A stretch of DNA of 11,529 nucleotides, taken from Nitrososphaerota archaeon (GTDB lineage: Archaea; Thermoproteota; Nitrososphaeria; Nitrososphaerales; Nitrosopumilaceae). Shown one piece after another: positions 6,736 through 11,529 of the stretch; within the stretch, counting starts at the first letter, position 1, and each line of letters opens with the position of its first letter. The stretch covers positions 1 through 11,529 of the forward strand of contig JADFJY010000033.1 in the NCBI GenBank assembly GCA_022565935.1, read 5' to 3'. The notes under the pieces are model-generated. The model searched no databases. It saw nothing but the letters and a program-made list of their open reading frames with translations, and was not told where the DNA came from. Both the position numbers and the translations under genes were made by a program.

Positions 6736-6846
6736 CTAACAAGGATATTCAGAAAGATCTTCTGTAATCTCAGATCGTTCATCCAAAATGTGCAGATGAT
6801 ACAATATAGATTTCCTATAAGATAAACGAGATACTCTAGGTTTCAT
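6736..6846 (-). CDS. possible 36-residue protein, unknown function
   Basis: An ATG at 6846 opens a 36-codon frame ending TAG at 6736-6738. The product starts MKPRVSRLSYRKSILYHLH, a basic half, and continues ILDERSEITEDLSEYPC, an acidic half, so charge is strongly partitioned. The TATA-like box CTTTAATATG at 6868-6877 lies 22-31 nt upstream, ideal for a leaderless gene, and the same ten bases recur at 6844-6853 where they include the ATG itself. It precedes the SelB-like gene by about 80 bp on the same strand and follows the metG-hydrolase unit. Composition and promoter spacing argue that it is real; I do not recognise the family. Confidence 0.5.
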   Translation of the reverse strand: MKPRVSRLSYRKSILYHLHILDERSEITEDLSEYPC

Positions 6847-6867
6847 ATTAAAGTATGAATTTCATTA

Positions 6868-6877
6868 CATATTAAAG
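6868..6877 (-). promoter_or_regulatory. TATA-like box for the 36-residue ORF; one copy of a 10-bp direct repeat
   Basis: CTTTAATATG (leftward strand) occurs here and again at 6844-6853, 24 bp apart. The upstream copy is placed as a TATA box (-22 to -31) for the ORF that starts inside the downstream copy. TTCATA/TATGAA (6842-6847 with 6854-6859) also forms a small inverted repeat around the start. Confidence 0.4.
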
Positions 6878-6893
6878 ACTAACTGATGAATAA

Positions 6894-6916
6894 TACTATA
6901 CCAATAGTGTATAGTA
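6894..6916. repeat. perfect 8-bp inverted repeat after the hydrolase gene
   Basis: TACTATAC (6894-6901) and GTATAGTA (6909-6916) flank a 7-nt spacer, ending 2 bp from the stop codon of the leftward hydrolase gene. It could be a transcription-end hairpin or a protein-binding site. Its core TATACCAA-N4-GTATA recurs at 11246-11262. Confidence 0.5.
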
Positions 6917-6918
6917 AA

Positions 6919-7671
6919 TTAAGGATAAGAGTTTAGCACTGCAGCATAACTGGCAAATCGATGATTTTTGGGCTTTACTAATTTTTGATGATATTTACTG
7001 ATTTGTTTTCCAGTTGCACCATCAAGTCCAAGGGGTCCATGCACATAACCTGCCTTATTTGCCCAATAAAGAACATCATCTGTTGGTGCATAATGATTAA
7101 TGATTTTTTTATGAATAACATTTTTGAGAATTTTGCTATATTTTTTAGAAGATAAAATATCATCAGCAATGGATGCGCCAAAAAAATACACGCTATCTAT
7201 AATTCCCAAATTTTGACTCTTTTTTGCTAGATATTCAGTTGTACTCAATATCACCTGAGAGCCCAATGAGTGACCTATTAATCGAATCTTTGTTTTTGGA
7301 CTGGTGGTTTTAAAAAATTCAATGAATTTTCCAAGATTTCGACCATTTTTCTTTGCAATTATTTGACCAACAGCAAGTGCATGTTTAGCATGTATTATTG
7401 AATAAGAACCTGTAGTGTTTGAATCATAACTAAAACCAATTACGGGATAAGAATAACCTAATTTGCGTAATCTATTTTTTGCTATGACAACTTTTTCAAT
7501 AGCTCCTGCCTTATCATTTTGAAAACCATGAATCATTATTGTAAGATCTTTTGAACCAATTAATTTTTCAAAATCTTTTTTTAGATACAAATAAAAAAAA
7601 TTAGTTTTGATTGTTTTTCCAGTACTTAGATCATAATAGCCTCTAGTAGAAATTCTTGTAATAGGTTTCAT
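6919..7671 (-). CDS. alpha/beta hydrolase (lipase/DUF726- or DUF900-like)
   Basis: The 250-residue protein shows a serine hydrolase core: IMIHGFQND at 45-53 (oxyanion loop HGF), a GHSLG nucleophile elbow at 133-137 with Ser135, an acidic residue at D198/D199 in YAPTDDVLYW, and a C-terminal His237 in KNHRFASY. The order and spacing match alpha/beta hydrolases of the DUF726/DUF900 type, in which lipase or esterase activity is assumed but seldom proven. No signal peptide is seen, so it is probably cytosolic. Its ATG lies 2 bp after the metG stop, so the genes are almost certainly on one transcript, which is odd because no link with tRNA charging is known. The inverted repeat at 6894-6916 may end the unit. 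Fold is confident; substrate is unknown. Confidence 0.85.
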   Translation of the reverse strand: MKPITRISTRGYYDLSTGKTIKTNFFYLYLKKDFEKLIGSKDLTIMIHGFQNDKAGAIEKVVIAKNRLRKLGYSYPVIGFSYDSNTTGSYSIIHAKHALAVGQIIAKKNGRNLGKFIEFFKTTSPKTKIRLIGHSLGSQVILSTTEYLAKKSQNLGIIDSVYFFGASIADDILSSKKYSKILKNVIHKKIINHYAPTDDVLYWANKAGYVHGPLGLDGATGKQISKYHQKLVKPKNHRFASYAAVLNSYP

Positions 7672-7673
7672 TT

Positions 7674-9329
7674 TTATCCAGATGGTCCTAATTGTTTTTT
7701 GTATTTTGCAATGTCAGATTCTTCAACTTTTACAAACAAAGGAGATGCATCACCTAATGTATGACCAGAAGAAATACCTAAAACAGAAATTTCATTCCAA
7801 GAAAATTCATTGACTTTACCATCAAGATCTAATTGATTCCAAATTTTTTGAGATGCTTCTGGAAGAAATGGAAAAAGGGCAATTGCCAAGCTTCGAACAG
7901 CATTAACTGAAAGAAATACACAATTTTTAGTGCCTGGGCCATTTTTCCAGGGTTCCTTGTGTTGAAAATATTGGTTAAAAAATGATGAAAATTCCATTAC
8001 TTTCTTCAAAGCCCTATCAAGATGATTCTGCTCCATTAGTGAGCCTACATCAGTCGAAAAGGTTTTGATTTTTTGTTCTGCAGCAGAATCTTTCTCATCA
8101 AAAGATTCAGTTTCAGGAATTTTTTTATCAAATGCTTTTTTGGTAAATCCTAAAGCACGATTAACAAAGTTACCAAGATTTCCAATTAATTCAGAATTGA
8201 TTCTGGTAGTAAAATCATTCCAATCAAAATTCAGATCATCTTGAGAATAAGGATTAATTGATATCAGGTAATATCTAAGATAATCTGCAGGATAGTATTC
8301 CAAAAATTCTTTTAGACCAATGTACCAATTTCTGCTTTTAGAAATCTTCTTTGCTTCAAGTGTCAGATGGCCTCTAGTTGGAATGTAGTCAGGTAATTTG
8401 TATTCACTATTTATTCCCAATCTCATCGCAGGCAAGAAAAGAAAATGATGATACACTATATCTTTTCCAATAAAGTGATAAATGTCAGCAGAATTCCAAA
8501 ATTTTTTGCCATCAATTCCTTTATCGTTTAAGAATTTCATCGTAGTTGAAATGTAAGCTAGATGGTTATCAAACCAACCATAGAAGACTTTGCCTTTGGC
8601 ATCATCAACAGGTACAGGAACCCCCCAAGAGATATCACGAGTGATATCCCAATCAATTAAGCCAGACTTTATCCAGTTTTGAACATATTTTTTAACATCT
8701 TTTTGAAGATGCTCATTTTCATTTAACCATTTGGATAATGAATCAGCAAAATTTTTAAGTTTGAAAAAGTAGTGATTTGTTTTTTCTTTAGTTGGAGGTT
8801 GACCACAGAGAGCGCATTTAGGATTACTAATTTCATCAGGAACACGACCACATCTTTCACAAAGATCAGAGTATTGATCTTCTGCATTACAGTAAGGACA
8901 TTTGCCCTTGACGTATCTGTCAGGCAAAAATTTCTTATCATTATTACAATAGAATTGGATAATTTCTTTCTCATAGATGTGTCCCGCATCATTTAGTTTT
9001 TTAAAGACTTCTTGAACAAATGCTATATTTTCAGGAGAGCTAGTCTTGTAAAAATAATCAAATTCTATGTTAAATGCAGAAAAATCTTCATAATCACGTT
9101 TATTCCAATGAGCCACATACTCAGCAGGAGTTTTACCCACTTTTTCTGATTGAATTAAGATAGGCGTTCCAAAATCATCAGATGCGCAAATATAGTAAAC
9201 CTCCACACCATTTAGTTTTAAAAATCTAGTAGTTACATCTGCAGGAAGATATGTTGATGCAACATGTCCCAAATGGATCTCTCCATTTGCATAAGGTAAA
9301 GCACTTGTAATGATTGCTTTTTTGTTCAT
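7674..9329 (-). CDS. metG: methionyl-tRNA synthetase
   Basis: The 551-residue class I synthetase attaches methionine to initiator and elongator tRNA-Met. Seen in order are the ATP-binding HLGH (19-22, within YANGEIHLGH), a connective-peptide zinc domain with knuckles C144/C147, C157/C160 and C172/C175, the methionine pocket region, KISKS (328-332, the KMSKS-loop equivalent) and the helical anticodon-binding domain from about 390. It ends without the C-terminal EMAP/Arc1p-like tRNA-binding domain that many MetRS carry, which is usual for shorter archaeal forms where that domain is a separate protein or absent. The ATG at 9329 is sound because the ITSALPYANGEIHLGH motif begins directly after it. 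It is followed by the hydrolase after 2 bp. AhcY, which recycles homocysteine towards methionine, lies upstream on the same strand but with a 193-bp gap. Confidence 0.97.
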   Translation of the reverse strand: MNKKAIITSALPYANGEIHLGHVASTYLPADVTTRFLKLNGVEVYYICASDDFGTPILIQSEKVGKTPAEYVAHWNKRDYEDFSAFNIEFDYFYKTSSPENIAFVQEVFKKLNDAGHIYEKEIIQFYCNNDKKFLPDRYVKGKCPYCNAEDQYSDLCERCGRVPDEISNPKCALCGQPPTKEKTNHYFFKLKNFADSLSKWLNENEHLQKDVKKYVQNWIKSGLIDWDITRDISWGVPVPVDDAKGKVFYGWFDNHLAYISTTMKFLNDKGIDGKKFWNSADIYHFIGKDIVYHHFLFLPAMRLGINSEYKLPDYIPTRGHLTLEAKKISKSRNWYIGLKEFLEYYPADYLRYYLISINPYSQDDLNFDWNDFTTRINSELIGNLGNFVNRALGFTKKAFDKKIPETESFDEKDSAAEQKIKTFSTDVGSLMEQNHLDRALKKVMEFSSFFNQYFQHKEPWKNGPGTKNCVFLSVNAVRSLAIALFPFLPEASQKIWNQLDLDGKVNEFSWNEISVLGISSGHTLGDASPLFVKVEESDIAKYKKQLGPSG

Positions 9330-9379
9330 TAGTTGATGCTCAAGAACAATATTGAGGTTAAGAAGTTTTAGACTAGCGG

Positions 9380-9418
9380 AACAATGTATGTCGTTCTATA
9401 AATTTAATGGACATTGTT
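9380..9418. repeat. 8-bp inverted repeat flanking a TATA-like sequence upstream of metG
   Basis: AACAATGT (9380-9387) and ACATTGTT (9411-9418) are perfect inverted copies separated by 23 bp. Between them the leftward strand reads TTAAATTTATAG, a TATA-like element about 70 nt before the metG ATG. This would give metG a leader of roughly 45 nt; a closer, weaker candidate (CAATATTG, 9347-9354) would give none. The arrangement looks like an operator around a promoter. Confidence 0.35.
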
Positions 9419-9522
9419 TCTAAACAACACCTACAAGTGATCAGACGATTTTCATCACCCTTTGAAGGGAAATATGATATACAATATAGTTAGTTGTTTT
9501 GCAAAAAAATTAGCTCAGATAA

Positions 9523-10764
9523 TTACCAACTTTTAGCATACTTTACTTGTTCAGCAGTAAGTTTATCGATTTTAACATTCATTGCTTGTAGAGCATCAAC
9601 TGCAACTTGTTTATCAATTTCTTCTGGAACATTAATTATTTTATTCTCCATTTTCTTATGGTTTTTAAGAATATACAAAACAGACAAAATTTGATTTGAG
9701 AATGATTGTGCCATAACTTCTGGAGGATGTCCTTCTGCAGCAACTAAGTTTGCGAGTCGACCCTCACCAATTAGATAAACTCTTTTTCCATTTTTTAAAA
9801 TACATTCATCAAGATTTGGCCTTACTTCTTTAACAGATTTTGATTTCTTTAGTAAAAATGCACTATCAATTTCTACATCAAAGTGACCAACATTGCCCAT
9901 AATTGCACCGTCTTTCATTTGTAAGATGTGTTCTTTTCTAATTACACTAGTCATTCCAGTACATGTAATGAAGATATCACCAATCTTTGCAGCTTGTGTC
10001 ATCGGCATTACTTCAAATCCATCCATATGAGCTTCAAGAGCTTTAATTGGATCTATCTCAGTGACAATTATTTTTGAACCCATTCCATGAAATCTTGATG
10101 CAACACCACGTCCAACCCAACCATATCCAACTACTACCACACGTTTTGATGCCATGAGTAAATTCATGGCACGAAGATAACCATCAACAGTACTTTGCCC
10201 TGTGCCATATCTATTATCAAACAGATGTTTTGTGTATGCTTCATTAACTAGAATTACAGGATACCTAAGTTTCCCCTGATTCTCTACAGCCCTAATTCGA
10301 GTAACGCCAGCAGTAGTTTCTTCAGTAGCCCCAAGAATCTTCAAATTCTTGAATCTTTTGTCAAAATGAGCTTTGATATTCATGTCAGCACCATCATCAG
10401 TTAGAATTGTTGGTTTGTGTTTCAATACTTGATCAATACACCAATCATAATCTTTGACGGATTGTCCATGCCATGCATAGACATGAATTCCTTGAGATAC
10501 CAAAAATGCAGAAACACTATCCTGAGTAGTTAATGGATTACCACCACAACATACAACAGTTGCGCCTAGTTCTTTAGCCCCAATTAATAAAACCGAAGTC
10601 TCTTTTGTGATGTGTAAACAAAATCCAAGGGTAATGCCTTTTAGAGGTTTTGATTTTTTATAGCGATTAATAGTATTATCTAAAATTTGCATATGCAATC
10701 TAGCCCACTCATAAGACAATTTACCTTCTTTGATTAATTTTGGACTAGTCTTTACTTTACTCAA
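9523..10764 (-). CDS. ahcY: S-adenosylhomocysteine hydrolase (adenosylhomocysteinase)
   Basis: The 413-residue NAD-dependent enzyme splits S-adenosylhomocysteine into adenosine and homocysteine, relieving product inhibition of methyltransferases. Visible are His51 in CLHITKET (HMT-like motif), DDGAD at 123-127, the ATEETTAGV block at 146-154, the lysine and aspartate pair K179/D183 with N184 in NEAYTKHLFDNRYGTGQS, the NAD loop GYGWVGRG (213-220), and GNVGHFDVEID further on. The C-terminus ends KYAKSW, giving the short archaeal form without the insertion found in many bacterial and eukaryal enzymes. The start is TTG at 10762-10764; only eight more codons are open upstream and no ATG fits. A TATA box at 10785-10793 is at leaderless distance, supporting the TTG. 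It is divergent from the Rieske gene. Confidence 0.97.
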   Translation of the reverse strand: MSKVKTSPKLIKEGKLSYEWARLHMQILDNTINRYKKSKPLKGITLGFCLHITKETSVLLIGAKELGATVVCCGGNPLTTQDSVSAFLVSQGIHVYAWHGQSVKDYDWCIDQVLKHKPTILTDDGADMNIKAHFDKRFKNLKILGATEETTAGVTRIRAVENQGKLRYPVILVNEAYTKHLFDNRYGTGQSTVDGYLRAMNLLMASKRVVVVGYGWVGRGVASRFHGMGSKIIVTEIDPIKALEAHMDGFEVMPMTQAAKIGDIFITCTGMTSVIRKEHILQMKDGAIMGNVGHFDVEIDSAFLLKKSKSVKEVRPNLDECILKNGKRVYLIGEGRLANLVAAEGHPPEVMAQSFSNQILSVLYILKNHKKMENKIINVPEEIDKQVAVDALQAMNVKIDKLTAEQVKYAKSW

Positions 10765-10784
10765 TGACCAAATTCTCGAATTAC

Positions 10785-10793
10785 GCTATAAAA
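10785..10793 (-). promoter_or_regulatory. TATA box for ahcY
   Basis: TTTTATAGC (leftward) lies 21-29 nt before the TTG at 10764. It supports a leaderless mRNA starting at the TTG. Confidence 0.5.
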
Positions 10794-10810
10794 TCCTATC
10801 ATGCGAATGT

Positions 10811-10819
10811 AAATAAATG
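10811..10819 (+). promoter_or_regulatory. TATA-like box for the Rieske gene
   Basis: AAATAAATG lies 21-29 nt before the TTG at 10840. With the ahcY box it forms a compact divergent promoter of 75 bp. Confidence 0.4.
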
Positions 10820-10839
10820 ACAAATGTATCGCAGAATTA

Positions 10840-11142
10840 TTGACTTGGAAGAAGATTTCTGAAAAAGGAGAGATTTCCGCAGGCAAAGGTAAAGCTTTCA
10901 AAATTGATGGAAAACAAATTGCAATATTCAATCAAGACGGATATCACGCATTAGATGATCTTTGTGTTCATCAAGATGGTTCAATTGCTGGTGGAAAATT
11001 AGATGGAGATATTATAGAATGCCCATTGCACTTTTGGCATTACAATATCAAGACAGGTCAACTTAATGACTATCTAAAAGATGTTAAACTAGAAACATAT
11101 TCTGTAGAGTCAAGAGATGACGGCATCTACGTGGATATCTAA
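10840..11142 (+). CDS. Rieske [2Fe-2S] ferredoxin
   Basis: The 100-residue protein is a soluble single-domain Rieske ferredoxin of the NirD/dioxygenase-ferredoxin kind. Cluster ligands are C42-x-H44 (LCVHQDGSIAGG) and C61-x2-H64 (ECPLHFWHYNI), with 16 residues between the pairs as in the family. No membrane segment or signal peptide is present, so it is cytosolic and not the cytochrome bc1-type Rieske protein. Its electron partner cannot be told from the window; the only neighbour, ahcY, is divergent and unrelated. The start is TTG at 10840: the frame is open 9 codons further back to a TAA but holds no ATG or GTG, and a TATA-like box at 10811-10819 is correctly placed for a leaderless TTG start. 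Confidence 0.92.
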   Translation: MTWKKISEKGEISAGKGKAFKIDGKQIAIFNQDGYHALDDLCVHQDGSIAGGKLDGDIIECPLHFWHYNIKTGQLNDYLKDVKLETYSVESRDDGIYVDI

Positions 11143-11179
11143 AGGTAGAAAATTCTAAAAATTAAATGCAAAAAGAGAA

Positions 11180-11192
11180 GGGAAAATTTCCC
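11180..11192. repeat. hairpin-forming palindrome downstream of the Rieske gene
   Basis: GGGAAA and TTTCCC are perfect inverted copies around one base, 38 bp after the Rieske stop, and the right arm runs into a tract of seven C. It is a candidate transcript-end structure but lacks a T-run. Confidence 0.3.
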
Positions 11193-11277
11193 CCCCTTAT
11201 GCTAGGTATGGGTTATGTTGGGCACAGATTATTCTGTAATTTAATTATACCAAATTAGTATAAGGAATAATGTGTGT

Positions 11278-11355
11278 TCAACTATTATCAACAAGCCCTT
11301 TTATTATACAAAAAACGCTTTTTGAGCCATTTGAGGACTCATCACATATGTTCAT
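11278..11355 (-). CDS. weak candidate 25-residue ORF
   Basis: An ATG at 11355 opens a frame ending TGA at 11278-11280 (MNICDESSNGSKSVF... ending GLVDNS, with two cysteines). AAAATAAATG lies 22-31 nt upstream, similar to the box before the Rieske gene, and a 7-bp inverted repeat (11360-11380) sits between box and start. Length is short enough for chance, so this is a low-confidence entry. Confidence 0.22.
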   Translation of the reverse strand: MNICDESSNGSKSVFCIIKGLVDNS

Positions 11356-11466
11356 AAGTAAATGGGCTATAGACCCATTTATTTTCAAAAGTGTAAGCGA
11401 CTTTATCGACAAAGAATAAAAATAGAATGCCCCCTTTCTACGCTTGAAAAGTCCTACTAATCCACG

Positions 11467-11512
11467 TTATAATGGAAAGTTTGTAAATACAATTTCCCAT
11501 TTTTGGGAGGTG
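11467..11512 (+). promoter_or_regulatory. promoter and leader of a gene beyond the right edge: TATA box, hairpin, Shine-Dalgarno
   Basis: TTATAAT (11467-11473) is followed about 22 nt later by a hairpin TCCCA-TTTT-TGGGA (11495-11508). The right arm of the hairpin merges into GGGAGGTG (11505-11512), a strong match to the complement of the archaeal 16S 3' end. No start codon in good position is present before the window ends at 11529, so the gene, if real, starts just outside. Confidence 0.4.
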
Positions 11513-11529
11513 TAGCCAAATATTATATT

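Larger units (their letters stand above)
11143..11529. other. 387-bp stretch without a large gene, rich in short inverted repeats
   Basis: No ORF of normal size is present on either strand. Five short perfect inverted repeats occur in a row: 11180-11192, ACAGA/TCTGT at 11224-11237, TTATAC/GTATAA at 11245-11263, AAATGGG/CCCATTT at 11360-11380 and TCCCA/TGGGA at 11495-11508. A weak 25-residue ORF runs leftwards at 11278-11355. The right end looks like the promoter and leader of a rightward gene beyond the window. An unrecognised structured RNA is possible; I see no tRNA, RNase P or SRP signature. Confidence 0.4.

Noticed and set aside
6721..6825. 34-codon plus-strand ORF (MIFEGLTRIFRK...)
   Set aside because: It lies antisense to the better-supported 36-residue ORF, and no TATA box is at the right distance.
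9407..9493. 28-codon plus-strand ORF (MDIVSKQHLQVIRRF...)
   Set aside because: The sequence reads plausibly but the TATA-like element ends only 4 nt before the ATG and no Shine-Dalgarno is present; it also overlaps the inverted repeat. Conservation would be needed.
11199..11258. 19-codon plus-strand ORF (MLGMGYVGHRLF...)
   Set aside because: Too short and lies across the hairpin cluster with no promoter signal.
1..11529. Search for tRNA, rRNA, CRISPR arrays, insertion sequences and phage genes
   Set aside because: No T-loop-like signature, no regularly spaced repeats and no transposase or integrase ORF were found; the window is chromosomal housekeeping DNA.

Overview
This is an AT-rich archaeal window. 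Its gene content points to an ammonia-oxidising member of Nitrososphaerota (Thaumarchaeota), most likely the Nitrosopumilus/Nitrosarchaeum group. The evidence is a stand-alone B12-binding small subunit of methylmalonyl-CoA mutase (as used in the 3-hydroxypropionate/4-hydroxybutyrate carbon-fixation cycle), an archaeal SelB-like pseudo-GTPase, a short archaeal-type S-adenosylhomocysteinase, a tricorn-factor-like M1 aminopeptidase, and TATA-like boxes about 22-31 nt upstream of start codons, as expected for leaderless transcripts. The lineage call is inference; no rRNA is present.

Layout. 1-158 (+) is the 3' end of an alpha/beta hydrolase cut by the window edge. 286-699 (+) is an NTF2-fold DUF1348 protein. 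807-4007 is read leftwards: a long M1 aminopeptidase overlaps by 8 nt a small membrane-anchored protein. The frame of that protein continues past a TAG stop into a transmembrane helix (935-1102). A possible 30-residue gene follows at 807-899. At 4126-4548 (+) lies the mutase small subunit, divergent from the aminopeptidase and convergent with ilvC across only 7 bp. 4556-6846 (-) reads, in transcription order, a possible 36-residue gene, the SelB-like protein, a 39-residue zinc ribbon and ilvC. 6919-9329 (-) is metG with an alpha/beta hydrolase 2 bp behind it. 9523-10764 (-) is ahcY, divergent from a Rieske ferredoxin (10840-11142, +). 11143-11529 has no large gene but carries several hairpins, a weak small ORF and, at its right end, a TATA box, hairpin and strong Shine-Dalgarno for a gene outside the window.

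How the genes relate. Most genes are housekeeping: carbon fixation (mutase), branched-chain amino acids (ilvC), methyl-cycle recycling and methionine charging (ahcY, metG), peptide degradation (M1 peptidase) and electron transfer (Rieske). No mobile element, CRISPR array, tRNA or rRNA was seen.

The most unusual items are the SelB-like protein with no recognisable GTPase motifs, the in-frame stop that separates a membrane helix from its ectodomain, three very small ORFs of which two have well-placed TATA boxes, and a palindromic motif (TATACCAA-N4-GTATA) found at two distant intergenic sites.
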